Below are positions 46,746-58,539 of a stretch of DNA of 64,000 nucleotides, piece by piece. The position numbers and the translations under genes are program-made. The stretch comes from Panopea generosa. Lineage: Eukaryota > Mollusca > Bivalvia > Adapedonta > Hiatellidae. The stretch covers positions 16,278,616-16,342,615 of the forward strand of contig CM055909.1 of assembly GCA_029582155.1 (NCBI GenBank), given 5' to 3'. How positions within the stretch are numbered: the first letter of the stretch is position 1; each line of letters begins with the position of its first letter. Below the pieces are notes generated by a model that saw nothing but the letters and a program-made list of their open reading frames with translations, was not told the origin of the DNA and did not search any database.

Positions 46746-47438
46746 CCGATACGTTGCCGACGCCCGTATTGCGGGGCATGTATTAAGCATAGCCATCGAC
46801 GTTTACATCTACACTGGGCATTACAAAATCTCAGATAGTTGGATAATCAGTGGATATCGCTTCTTTTTTTCACTGATGAATCTAAATTCGATTCCAGTGA
46901 CCGGCGTAGGCACATCTTCCGTTGTACTGGCGAAAGGTTGGCGGACGCCTGTGTGGTTGAGTCAGGTGGGGTGAGCCTAGGGCAATGGTGTGGGCTGAAT
47001 TTACTGCTGACCACAAAACCAGACTGGTCTTCCTTGAGTTTGGAAAATGATATGGACGTGGTTTAACGGCGCAACGTTACATCGGCCAGGTGCTCCGGCC
47101 AGTTGTGCCAAGCATTCGCCTCCACCATGGCACCGTCTTCCAACAAGACAACGCGCGGCCCCATAGTGCGAAACTCACGACACACTTCCTGACGGCAAAC
47201 ATTGACGTGCTTGCCATGACCGGCACTATCCCCAGATATGAACCCAATGGAACATGTTTGGGATTATTTGAAACGGAGAGTTAGTGCCAGAAATCTCAGG
47301 ACAAATCATGAACTTAGTGCTGCTATAGCAGAGGAATGGGACCAACTACCGACTCAATTTCTACGAAGGCTTGTTTTGTCGCTGCGCCGACATTGTGTTG
47401 CATTGGTTAATGCCCGCGGGCGATACATGCGATATTGA
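46741..47438 (+). pseudogene. Tc1-like transposase, N-terminally truncated, several frameshifts
   Basis: Pieces in three frames read RRPYCGACIKHSHRRLHLHW, FTDESKFDSSDRRRHIFRC with GERLADACVVESGG, then GQVLRPVVPSIRLHHGTVFQ, QQDNARPHSAKLTTHFL and NPMEHVWDYLKRRVSARNL, ending in a 'RRHC.a.inA.G...RY' type C-terminus at a TGA. FTDES (D), QQDNARPH (D) and MEHVWD (E) are the Tc1/mariner catalytic triad sites. The DNA-binding N-terminus is missing. The 47-bp satellite runs directly into the fragment. Confidence 0.8.
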
Positions 47439-47819
47439 AATTTAAACATGACAACAGTAGGTGCCATTTTTACAAAATGAGTTATTGTCAAAAATACAGT
47501 AGGTAAATACTAGTAGGTATTCTCTGGGGCGCCAATTGTGATAAAGTAAATAAATCAAATTCATCAGAACTATACTCGCTTATTTGCATTGAGTTGTTCT
47601 TTCCAACCATGCCAAATTAATAAAAATCGGTTGCCTCTGAGCTGATATTTATATTTAATATAGATGGACAAGACTTTTGATATTGATAATATAGTGAGAA
47701 CTGTAACTAATGTTGTTATAACTTGTAGTTCTGTTTGCACATGTTATATATAAATATGTATTATCATGTGAGGTTAACTGTCTGTAATACAAGTAATAAA
47801 ATATGTTTAAACTAAATAT

Positions 47820-48440
47820 GAAGTTTCAATCAAATACATGCAGAGGCTGTTGAGTTTCAATCATATACATTGAGTGTTTGTTGTGATATGGACTTGATGG
47901 TACTTGCACACAAAACTTTAAATAAAATGTCCAAGTCAAACAATGGCACTGATACTTTTCATTATATTCAAGCAAGAGTTCTCTCCCTTAGTTACTGTAT
48001 AGGAAGTCTTGTGTGGAGTTTCAATTAAATACATGGTGTATAGACGGTGAGATATGGACTTGATGGTATTGCATGCAAAACTTTAACCCGAATTTCTAAG
48101 TAAAACAGGGCAATAATTTTCATTATATTTATGCAAGAGTGATCTTACTTAGTTATTTAGTACTTAGTACGTTTTGATGACTAGGAAAAAGTTTTGTTTA
48201 AAGTTTAATCAATAAATTGAGTGGTTTGTGAGATATGGACTTTAACCAGACAATAGTTTGCATCATATTCATGCAAGAGTTATCTACCTTCACTACTTTA
48301 GTAGATTTGATGAATGGAAAGTTTGTGTAAGGTTTAAATCAAATACATTGAGTGGTTGTTGAAATATGGACTAGATGATACTTGCACGCAGAGCTTTAAC
48401 AATAATTTCCAAGTCAAATTAGGGCAAGAAAATTTACTGT
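47820..48440. repeat. Tandem dispersed repeat, about 170-bp units
   Basis: Degenerate units share 'gtttcaatcaaatacat', 'gatatggacttgatgg', 'gcaaaactttaa' and 'gcaagagttatct'. A related stretch is at 56700-56890. It has no coding signal. Confidence 0.65.
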
Positions 48441-48639
48441 TTTCCCACCGTGAGTGTTCTTATGTTGAAAGCATTGTCTCCTTAATGAACTCTTGTTCCT
48501 TTATTTGAATTAATATGAAACCTTTATTCACGAGCAAATTTAGCGCATCAGTTTTCAAGATTAAGATTTTTGAAATTTCATTATTCTATCATTTTTTTAA
48601 CCACTGCTTGCCATTTATCTGATGTTAAGGTCTGAGTTT

Positions 48640-49670
48640 TTTTTATAGATAAATGCAGGTGACACATCATCATGACATGTTGATCATTTGTGTCAAGCTA
48701 TTTTAAAATCCCTCCATGTAAAACAAAATTACAAACCAGGGATAAAATATTAAACAGACTAAAAGTGTGACCTTGACCTTTGAGGTAAGGTTCTGGGTAT
48801 TAATGCAAAACTTCGTCACGCCATGCTAATCAATTGATAAATTGAGTCAGGTGTTTTTAAAATCCATCCATGTATGATAAAGTTATAGGTGTTGTCGAAC
48901 AAACTCAAAGTGAGACCTTGACCTCTGAGACACAGGTCTAGGTCTTACATACAACACATCGCCATGTCATCTTGATCAATTGAGCCAAGTTAAAGACAAA
49001 TTTACAAACTAGAAACGAAATATCAAACAAACTGAAAGTGTGACCTTGACCTTTGAGGAAAGGTTCTGGGTCTTTCACACGACACTTCATCATGTCATGT
49101 TGATCAACTGAGCTAGGTGTTTTTGAAATTTATCCATAGGTAACAAAGTTACAGACCGAAAACGAAATCTCAAACAGACTGAAAGTGTAATCAAAGAAAG
49201 TTAAATTGTGACTTTGATCTTTGAAGTGGGTGTCTAGGCAAACGCGTAATACGTCGTCATGTTATGTCGGTCATTTGTAGCAAGTATTTATAAAACCCAA
49301 CTATGCATGACAAAGTTAAAACCAGACACGAAATCTCACACATACTCAAAGTGTGACCTTGACCTTTAAAGTATGGGTTAGAGTCTTATGTGCAACACGT
49401 CATGATGTCATGCTGATGAACTGAGCCAAGTGTTTGTGAAATTTATCCATAGGTGACCAAGTTACAGATCGAACACGAAATCTCAGACTAAAAGTGTCGT
49501 CAAAGTTATATGTGATCTTGACCTATGAACTGGGAGTCTGAGTGTTACACGCAACGTGTCGTCATGTTATGTTGATCATTTGTAGCAGGTAATCATAAAA
49601 TTCATTGATGCATGACAAAGTTACAGGCTGGACACGAAACCTCACACAGACTCAAAGAGCTGTTACCGTT
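48640..49670. repeat. Tandem repeat with TGACCTTGACC, about seven units of 140-165 bp
   Basis: Each unit carries TGTGACCTTGACCTTTGA or a variant (48769, 48911, 49041, 49208, 49354, 49512), plus 'catgttgatcaa' and 'caaagttacagac'. Opposite-orientation copies are in the HECT introns (6430-6990, 3480-4330, 9600-9780). Confidence 0.75.
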
Positions 49671-50464
49671 ACCGTACCTCGCCCCTTCAATTGAACAAAC
49701 CTTAAATCCCTTCAAAAGTGAAACATTTACACAAAATATGAATAAATTCAATTGAAAGAGACTTTATTCTTCTGTGAGGATGTTAAACAAAGGCGTTTTC
49801 CACTTTTAGTTCTTTCACTAGTAATTTATGTCAGTTTGACTGTGACTTACTTCAGAGTTTTTGGAATTACTCTGGAGTTATATTTTCAATAGAGCCAGTA
49901 CTGGGTTTCATTTTTCATCGGGGCGAGTCTGTATCAAACCTGTGACCTGTGGTGAGCAGCCAAAAGCCTATCCACTACACAAAACTGCCCACATTATTTT
50001 ATAGCTGTCTCAAGTGATCATTGTGGTTGTCAATGAAGATATAAGAAGATATCAAAATTTCCAGAACTAGCATTTGTCATAAAATGAAGGAATTCATTTG
50101 GATCCCTGGTAATTAAGCACATTTTTATAAAGTGTATATCAGAAACAAATGTCTTCTCTGAAATGAACTTTTTTAACAATCATTTTGCGGGTAATACATT
50201 TCATATTTAATACTGGCCTAAAGCTTCATTAATTCAACACAAAATGTAACCGAGGGGTCAATTTCTTATACATTATTTTAGTTCAAACATGATCCAAGTT
50301 GTCAGGAGTACACATTGTAGTAGATTATTTCTGGAAGTGAAAACCTCCCTGATGTTATCTTGATTGGTATCTGTTCTGTATTCACTCATTCTGAAAGACA
50401 ATAAAACATAATGTAATTGGGAATTTTAACTTTTAAATGATAACAATGATTTTTTTTATATTAA

Positions 50465-50684
50465 CCCTTTGTTCCATAAGCATTTTCTTGGACTCTTCCA
50501 AATTGAAAGCATTAATTCACCAGGTATCAGCAATGGGTGAATTATGTTTATATTAACTGACAGAGTGGAAACAGTGCAGGAAGTTTTCAGATTGCTCGTT
50601 ATGAGCAATTGGAACTCTTCCTGCACTGTTTTCAAATGCCATCTGTGATTAGTGCAGGAAAATGCGTATCTATGGAGTAAAGGG
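50465..50684. mobile_element. piggyBac-like MITE, 220 bp, TTAA target site
   Basis: The ends are CCCTTTGTTCCATAAGC on the left and the inverse of CCCTTTACTCCATAGATAC on the right, flanked by TTAA at 50461-50464 and 50685-50688. CCC(T) ends with TTAA targets fit piggyBac. A strong internal hairpin (about 50568-50631) has arms from AACAGTGCAGGAAG to GATTGCTC around a 5-base loop. Confidence 0.85.
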
Positions 50685-50947
50685 TTAAGCCTTTAAAAAA
50701 AAATGCTTTGGCAGCGACAGCAATGGATGTTTTAAAATCAAACCTGTGTATGTGGTCATCTCTATCCAGCAGCCACTTGTTTTAAGCAGGCATTTGCTAT
50801 TATTTTTGTTCTTTCCCTTGACTGACTGTTTAAGACAGATTTGACTGTAATTGGGTAATGTAACTTTTAAATGACAATTGTGAATGTTTTGAAATTTAGT
50901 GTTTTTAGGAAAAATGCAACAAAAGTTTTAGTATTAAATGTAAACAT

Positions 50948-51230
50948 TGATTGATTGATTATTTAGCATCATTTTTATGCCATTGAGGGCTAACAGACGA
51001 TCAGTTAACCTAACCAGTGTTTCCTGGGATTAACCAGTACTCGAGCACACCCCAACTCCGCAAATAACTGATAACTTTCCCACTTGAATCAGTAGTGAGA
51101 GACAAATGATAATGAGGCACAATGTGGTATATCAACCATCACGGAGACTGTTGCTGGGCGGGGATTCGAACTCACGTCCCCTGGATTGATAATCAGACGC
51201 GTAACTGACTTAGCTAATCGGGCCTGGCTA
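50948..51230 (-). mobile_element. tRNA-derived SINE, family A, minus orientation
   Basis: Full-length copy: the tail GATTGATTGATTA is at the left; the body contains 'tgccattgagggctaacag' and 'atatcaaccatcacggagactg'; the head at the right reads GGCCCGATTAGCTAAGTCAG on -, with a B box GAGTTCGAATCCCC near 51168. Confidence 0.85.
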
Positions 51231-52468
51231 AATGTAAACAACAAAAACTATATACATAATTTTGTCCAAAACATATGTATGAACATTTTGTTTATTCTTT
51301 ATTATAAGTTTTGGATTATTTTATCAAGGAATTAAATGCGAGAATATTTATTATGCAACATTTCTGTATTTGTATTTCTTGCATACCAAATATTAAAGGA
51401 TATCTGCATCTTTCCTGGGGCCAGATATATTTTTATTTCATTATAAGGCTGAGATAAAGTTCTTATGCTATCATCCCTGATCCAGCATCAACTAGTTTGA
51501 CACCTTAAATAATGGTAAAATAAAATATAAATTACATGTTAACTAAACTACCAATGTGTTTGGTATGCAATAAAAAGAACCATTCTGGATTTTTCTGTTC
51601 AGGTAGAAAAATTGATCCACTGGGACAACTGACAACTCTCTTCCATATACCGTAGTCACCAATGAATTCTGATCATCAAGACAGTGGTAGCATGAATGCA
51701 GTCAGAAACTGTATATATGGGGTGTGTTAAAATATATGTGGACTTTCTTAATATTTTCAACATTTAATATAGCACATCAACAACAAGAGCTGTTGGAGGG
51801 ACAGCATGCTCGACTATTTCGATGCTGTTCTAAAATAACAGCTTTTTCAGGAAATAAGTACCAAATAGAAGACAATTAAAACTCAGGTGTGGTAAAATTA
51901 AATTATTGCTTATCTGTTAAAAATAAATTAGCAAAATAGTTTACCAACACTATTCATTTTCATTATCAAGTGTTTTTTTTTGAAAACAACAAAGGGAATG
52001 GATGGTTTGTTTTGCCTTAATATTATTCAATTCAGCATGACATATAGGCATATGCACTAACTTCAGCTCAGAGGGAATTATATCGGTACCAGTTCATGAA
52101 AATGGATCTATAGTTGAATAAAAATCTTGGACCAGCATGCAGTTTTTCACAGCTGGATACCCTTTCATAAAAATAAAGAAAAAATAAATCTATATAAAAA
52201 AAGGATTAAACTTTACAAAAAAGAAAAAAAAGATTAAAAAATATTAAATTTAAAAAAATAATAATTTAACCCCTCAGAGCAGACCAAACATAAGAGGTGA
52301 GGACGCTCTACTGACTCATAGTCACACATTTTTCGTAATTTCACAATATTTACCCTCTTTTGGGTACCTCTTAAATACCCCCACCACACCCATACTGAAC
52401 AAAGAGTAACTTGCAATGAAAAGGAAATGCTTTAAATTCCCATACCATTCATCTGTTAAACAAATATA

Positions 52469-52868
52469 CTGTGAAATCATTTATTTTTGCGGATATTAAA
52501 TTTCGTTATTTCCACTTCAATGACATATTTGTGAAGATTTAAATTCGTTGAAATTCAATTTAAAATTTTTTTTTACACTTTCCACATCTAGCTTAATCAA
52601 TGCTGCATATGGCGTAGACTTAAAGACGATAATTATGAGTATTAAACAATCTTACACTATTTACAAAATCATCAATTAAAATATTGATGCAATATGATGA
52701 AAGGATGGAATATTTACCATAATGCGATGCACATGGCCATATGAAAACAGAGGTAATTTATATTGACAGCATTACATAGCCTAAGTTTGTGGGCATTTGA
52801 TTTCGATGTCTAGGCTCCCCACGAAATCGATGAAAATTAGGACTCCACGAAAATAAATGATTTCACAG
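52469..52868. mobile_element. 400-bp MITE with TA target site
   Basis: The left end is CTGTGAAATCATTTATTTTT and the right end AAAATAAATGATTTCACAG, perfectly inverted for about 19 bp. TA flanks both ends (52467-52468, 52869-52870). This fits mobilisation by a Tc1/mariner transposase. It is inserted in the 2.9-kb element. Confidence 0.9.
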
Positions 52869-52879
52869 TAGTCCCTGTA

Positions 52880-54530
52880 CAGAACCCTTATACAACTCAG
52901 TCCCTTGATTTGTCAGAACTTCAATCACCCATTCTTAGCGATTTGTTATGAGCAAAAAGGCTTTAGATTTTAAAAAGAAGTTTTTTTTGTACACATGGAT
53001 GTGAAAATGAAAATAATCAGTTTTCCCTATGATATTTCTATGTAAAAGTAAAAAATACATTACAGGGCCCCAATATACCACCAGCCCCTTGATAAGAAGA
53101 CTCTTCAATCCTTGCTGATGTAAGGATAGTTTATATCAAATGTGAACTAGTTTGACTGAAAGGTTATTGAGAGGAAGCTTTGTGAAAATCCCCAATTTTA
53201 ACCTTATTGCCCCACCCACTCCCCATGGCCCCTTATGGAAATTCAATCCTCTTTCTTAATGAACAAAATCAGATTTATTGTTACAAGACAATGCTTAAGA
53301 TCTCAAATTAAACAACATATTTACACAAATGGCAGAAAAAAATGAGATTTTTCCATTTTCCCATAGTATTCCTTTGTAAAATTCAAAGACCTCTTACAGG
53401 GCCTCTTAACATCCCAGTGCCCCTTGATTTGTACAAAGTTAACTTAGAACTCTTAATCATAGGGATAATTTACATCAAACATGAACAAATTTGACTGACT
53501 GGTTGTTGAGAATAAGATTTATAAACAATGTTCAATTTTAACCATTTTGTGACCCCCACCCTGCCCCTTTTAGAAAGTCAATCCTTCGTATCGAACTAAA
53601 TCTTATTTGTTAAGACTAGAAGATGCTTCAAAACTCAAACTGAATAAAAGAAGTCATAAATGAATGAAAATAGTTAATTTTCCATTTTCCCTTAGTATTC
53701 CTATACATAACTCAAAACCCCCTTACAGGGCCCCCATAAATACAAGACCTTGATGCGTATAAACTTTAAATTCATACTCATTGGGATAATCTATATCAAA
53801 TATGAACAAATTTGACTGACCGGTTGTTGAGAAGAAGATTTTTGAAAATTTTCTAATTTAACTCTATTTTGAATAACCCTGGCCCCTTATGGAAAGTCAA
53901 TTATCCTAGATGAAACAAATCTTATTTCCTATTACTAGATGATACTTCAGAACTCATATTGAATAATAATTTTGCCTTAATAGATGAAAAAATGATTATT
54001 TTCTGTTTTCCCATATATCCCTTTGTAAAATTCTAAGTTCCCTTACAGGGCCCCTATAAATATAAGTCCCTAAATTCTTATCTACAATCAAACCCCTACA
54101 CATTGGGATAATTTATGCCAAATACGAACACATCGCACTTACCGGTTCTTAAGAAAACAATTTTTGTGATTCCAAATTTTTACCCTTTTGGGGCCACTCC
54201 TGACCCCTAAAGATGTTGGAACCCAGTCATTTTTACAAATCTGAACCTCCTTGACCAAACAATGCTTCTGTGAAAATATAAACAATTCAGTTCCTTTTTT
54301 TAAAAAAGATGAATTTATGTCTATTATGACATGTGTCCCTTAATTGAACCCTTGGGGCAGTGTCATTTAACCCCAGGGACACCATTTGAACAAATCTAAC
54401 AGAACTATAGTTGGTTATCAGTACTACATAAACATTTTCAAAATCTGTTTGGCGGTTCATGAGATGAAGATTTTTTAAGTTTAAGACTATTTTTAGTAAT
54501 GGTGGCCATCTTGAATTTCAGATTGAAAAA
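52880..54530. repeat. Divergent tandem repeat, about 330-bp unit, five copies
   Basis: 'ttacagggcc' recurs at about 53060, 53395, 53726 and 54046, each followed by a 'ccccttgat' variant, 'gggataatttatatcaaa' and 'gaacaaatttgactgac.ggttgttgag'. It forms the body of the 2.9-kb element. Confidence 0.8.
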
Positions 54531-54693
54531 AAAAAAACCAAACTTCTGTATAGTCTCCTATGCAACAGAAATATCCATATGAAATTTGAGTTTAATTGTC
54601 GTAGTTGTTTCAGAGAAAGTGCTGCTTACGGACCACAGATGACGGACAATGCGCCATCATAAGCCCTTCTGGCCTTTGGCCAGTCGAGCTAAA

Positions 54694-55330
54694 AACAACA
54701 AAACAATAAATAAAATTTTGCCCCCAGGGTCATGGTTTTGAATAAAAATCAAACATAAAAGATCAAGGCCTTGTACTACAAACTTTAAACTGCTAAAAAT
54801 TTCTACGTCTAAAAGGGAAGTAATTCTGCCAAAATGCAATCACGAGTTATGGTTCTTATCTCTACGAGTTTCCTAAAGGATGTTGAACACACATGTGAAG
54901 TTCCATTCATGTCCTGTGATAGGAAGAAGTACCAATCAAAAACTTTAACCTCTAAAAATCTCTAACCAAATTTTCTCAGTACAAAAAGACCATAACTCTG
55001 CCAATATGCAACCCAGAGTTATGTTTCTTATGTCTGCGAGTTCTTTTGATGATGCTGAACACACATGTGAAGTTTCATTCATATTAAATGAGCAAATGAG
55101 TGGTTGCATAGATATTTTACATGATAAAAAATTTAACCTAAAAAATTAAGTCCAAAAAGGGCCATAACTCTGCCAATATGCAACCCAAGGTTATGTTTCT
55201 TATGTCTGCGAGTTCCATTGATGATGCTGAACATACATGTGAAGTTTCATAGATATCTTACCCGATAAAAAACTTTAACCTGAAAAACCAACACCGACGC
55301 CAGGGCGAGTACAATAGCCCCCCTATTCTA
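54694..55330. repeat. Dispersed tandem repeat related to 42720 and 61188
   Basis: Three diverged units carry 'acacacatgtgaagtttcattcat', 'gccataactctgccaatatgcaac' and 'gatgctgaacac'. The units resemble those ending GAGCTAAAAA elsewhere, and the terminus near 55318 is worn. Confidence 0.65.
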
Positions 55331-55689
55331 TGAATTGCCGAGGTAGAAATTATATTGCCAAAAAAGTAATATTTCCTCCATGCAATCACCAAATTGTAAT
55401 TTCATATTGGTATTGATAAACCCCAATCCTAGCAACAGCTCCAGAAAATATGAATGTAATGGCTACAATGTTTAACTGACTAAATCTACATGAACTTCAG
55501 TTTCAAACTCATTACATCATTGCACAATTCAAAGAAGAGTGATATAGAGATCATAGGTGAAGACATGTATGAAGTGCATCAAAGAGTCTGGTGAATACTT
55601 GGCAAGATGTGATTTGGTCAGTTAAAAGTTTAGCAATTGACACAGACTGCTCAAGGTAACCATTACATTTTTAGTGCTGTTGCTACATA

Positions 55690-56690
55690 ACCATATTCAA
55701 TATAGGTCTGAAATTTTAACAGAATGTACTGTAGCCATCGCAAAAGTAGATTCTGGAAGAGCAATCCACAGCGGTACGACTCTTGAAGAAAAAAGGACAG
55801 TTGAGGCAGTCAGTTGATCATGTTGTAGGCGAGATATTCTTTTAGAGTATTTAGATGCTTTGTTAGTCATTAGGTGTCGGTCTCTGTCAATGTCAACCAG
55901 TCTATTATATATTTTGTAAAAAGTGTCAAACTTTTATTCATCTTTACTCTAGGGTTGATCATCGCAATCCGTCAAGCATGTCTCCAAAATGAATAGTATT
56001 ATGCCATCTTCTACATGTCCATTGAGCTGCTGTTCTTTGCACCATTTCAATTTCATGTATGTTGGCCCCAAATGTGGGAGTGGAGACGCAGTCAATTTGG
56101 GGTCGAATTAAAGTTTGGTATGCAATGTGTGGCACCCAGTCCAATGTTTCAGTAATAGTAATCCCCACATATTTTGTTGCTTTTACATTGTCAAGCCTCT
56201 GTCAATGTAAAGTGTAGTGGTAATTAATTTGCTTTCTTTGGCTGATGTTCTCACTGGGTAACATTAAGATACATTGGAATTCATGAGCCACTGTTGCTAC
56301 CATGTGCCAAGTTTCTGTAAGTCTGGTTCAATGCAGTCCTAAAGAATAATATACATTTTTGTAGAGACAGTCATCTGTAAAAAGCCTTACGTTTGATGAT
56401 AAGCCATTCGGTAGGTCGTTAATAAACCATAGGAAGAGAATTGGACCTAGGCAAGAACCTTGGTGAACCACCAGATATTACTGGAGCTTGGTCGGAGTGC
56501 ATTCCGTCGAGTTGTCTGATAACCATGAGGCAATCCAACAGTTGGTTGTCCCTCTTGCACTGTAGTGGTCTAGTTTGTATAGTAGACACTTGTGGGGTAC
56601 TTTTTGGAAGACTTTGGCAAAGTCCATCAAGATAACGTCTGTCTGTTTGTGCTTCTTATTGTACTTGTATTGACTAATCCAAGTAAACAA
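55690..56690 (-). pseudogene. LINE reverse transcriptase fragment, CR1/Jockey-like, 5'-truncated
   Basis: On -, it reads KQTDVILMDFAKVFQKVPHK, LLYKLDHYSARGTTNCWI, VHQGSCLGPILFLWFINDLP, VRLFTDDC (the catalytic box, normally FADD), VGITITETLDWVPHIAYQTL, RPQIDCVSTPTF, IHEIEMVQRTAAQWTCRRW and a C-terminal YNRLVDIDRDRH ... SSRVVPLWIALPES. This is the standard end of the RT plus the 3' ORF of CR1/Jockey-group LINEs. Stops and shifts are frequent. Confidence 0.75.
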
Positions 56691-57043
56691 GTCATCTTAC
56701 TAAATTGAGTAAGTCTTACAACTGCAAAAGTTTCAATCCAATACATGCAGTGACTGCAGAGATATAAAACTTTTAAAGTTATTCTATTCAAGAAAGAGTT
56801 ATCCAACTTAGTCACTAGTATTGCAATAGGTTTGTTGACTGGGAAGTCTCGATTCACTGCACTGGCTACCGAGATAAAGCCTTGCAAAACTTTTAACTAA
56901 GATGTGACTTGCTGGAAGAGTACAACTGCCCTCCTTATTCTTCAAAAAATCTATTTAATTTGAATTTTATTTCAGATTTCACTGAATATATTCTGCATAT
57001 TCATTTTTTGGGGATTTTTTTTATCTACATGTCGATTTGTTTT

Positions 57044-57136
57044 TTGTACATGTAGAGTGAACCTGGAATCTTCCTTCCTGTTGGTGTCAAATAATCTATA
57101 ATGTGTTGGTACGCTGTAAAACCCTTTTCATTCATT
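57044..57136. repeat. Inverted copy of the 21126-21213 repeat
   Basis: It shares 'gtacatgtagagtgaacctgg', 'cttcctgttggtgtca' and 'ggtacgctgtaaaaccc' with the reverse of 21126-21213. It lies between two direct copies of an unrelated 80-bp sequence (56911-56990 and 57137-57216). Confidence 0.65.
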
Positions 57137-57236
57137 CTTGCCGGAAAAGTACAATTGCATTCCGTATTCTTCAAAAAATCCATTTAATTTGAATTTTATT
57201 TCAGATTTCAGCTTCAACCACAACAGAGCAATATTA

Positions 57237-57360
57237 TAGAGAAAGAAACATATGGAAGGAAAGAGTAAGGAACAAAAGACAGAGAAGTTAATACAGTGCC
57301 CCCTTATCCTAAAGGACACTGCCCCCTCTGAACATATAGACATGTTTGTTACTTACTTGG
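57237..57360. repeat. Low-copy repeat shared with 60594-60710
   Basis: 'aagttaatacagtgcccccttatcctaaaggacac' and flanks match 60594-60710 with moderate divergence. The 60-aa ORF at 57252 lies on it and has no motif. Confidence 0.5.
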
Positions 57361-57490
57361 AAGTTTACTGTGTAATTATATTATATCCCAAAATGGACTG
57401 CTTCATACCAATACAAGGAGTTCCCATGTTTTAACAACCTGTAGTTATAAATATTAATAACATGCTATAGCAAGGATATAATTTAGGAAA

Positions 57491-57746
57491 CGATTGATTG
57501 AATATTTAGTGTCATTTTTATGCCATAGAGGGCTAACAGATGATCAGTTAACCTAACTGTTTCCTAGGATCCTGAAAGGTTAGCCAGTAGTCCAGCACAC
57601 TTCAATCAGAGGTGAGAGCTGAATGATAATGAGACGCAACGTTGAATAATCAATCATCACGGAGACTGCTGCCAGGCGGGGATTCGAACTCACGACCCCT
57701 GGATTGATAGTTACATGCATCACTGACTGAGCAAATCAGGTCCAAC
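57491..57746 (-). mobile_element. tRNA-derived SINE, family A, minus orientation
   Basis: It has the tail GATTGATTGAATATTTAGTG, body 'agagggctaacagatgatcag', 'caatcatcacggagactg', a B box GAGTTCGAATCCCC (reverse) near 57680 and the A-box end near 57730. Confidence 0.85.
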
Positions 57747-57937
57747 TTTAGGAAACAAAAAACAGTTTAATGAATCTCTCACCTGTGGCAAAATAGACCA
57801 TCACATAACTAACTATGTTTCAAAATTCAAGCAACACAACATTGACATTAATTATACAAGATATATATATTCTTTTAGAGCAACACAACATTATAATAAT
57901 ACAATTAATTATACAAGGAGACATGTTAAATTCAATA

Positions 57938-58535
57938 TATTGACTGATTGAATATTTAATGTCATTTTTATGCCATTAAGAACTGACGATCAATTAACCT
58001 TACCGCTCTTTCCTGGGATTCTGGAAGATTAACCAGTACTCGAGCAAACAAAGTAATTGATTACTTGTTGTTGTTGTATGGTGTTAAGTGTTGCTTTCAA
58101 CAATTTTTCAGTCAAATGGCGATGGCGTCTACTTGAGACAGTATCTGAGCACTGTCACACTGGAGTATCATGCCGCAGACACATGGTATGATACCCCACC
58201 CAGTCACATTATACTGACACCAGGCCAACCAGTCCTAGAACTTTCCTCTAAATGCCGAGCGTTAAGCGAGGAAGCTTCTAGTACCATTTTTAAAGTCTTT
58301 GACCTGGTCAGGGATTGAATCCAAGACCTTCCACATGCAAGGCGGACGCTCTACCACTAGACCACGCTGCAGTCTTAAGTAATTGATTACTTTCCACTTG
58401 CAGTGAAAGACGAATAATAAATAGACAAGTTGTATATCAACTATCAAAGAGTCTGTGGCCGTGCAGATTCAAACTCACCACTCCTGGATTGATATGAGTC
58501 AGACGTGCTACCAACTGAGCTAATCAGACCTGGCA
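57938..58535 (-). mobile_element. SINE family A copy split by another SINE
   Basis: The left part (57938-58066) and right part (58377-58535) are consecutive pieces of one family A SINE. Between them is a 310-bp insert flanked by a 16-bp target-site duplication, AAGTAATTGATTACTT (58051-58066 and 58377-58392). Confidence 0.85.
58067..58376 (-). mobile_element. tRNA-derived SINE, family C, nested
   Basis: It is the insert in the family A copy. On -, its right end has a tRNA-like head: A-box-like GTGGTCTAGTGGTAGAGCG and B-box GGATTCAATCCC near 58310. The left end has TTG repeats. The 76-aa ORF at 58088 is SINE sequence. The exact 16-bp duplication dates it as younger than its host SINE. Confidence 0.85.
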
Positions 58536-58539
58536 AACC

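Larger units (their letters stand above)
51784..54693. mobile_element. 2.9-kb non-autonomous element, CAAGAGCTGT...GAGCTAAAAA termini
   Basis: The start is ACAAGAGCTGTTGGAGGGAC and the end CCAGTCGAGCTAAAAAC. The smaller copy at 61188-61473 has matching ends (ACAAGAGTTGTCAGAAGACA ... GGTGAGCTAAAAAC), so the ends are real. The interior is a divergent tandem array of about 330-bp units with a 400-bp MITE inserted. It has no ORF. The ends lack inverted repeats; a Helitron-like or other mechanism is possible but unproven. Confidence 0.6.

Noticed and set aside
58088-58318. 76-aa ORF
   Set aside because: Lies wholly within the nested family C SINE.
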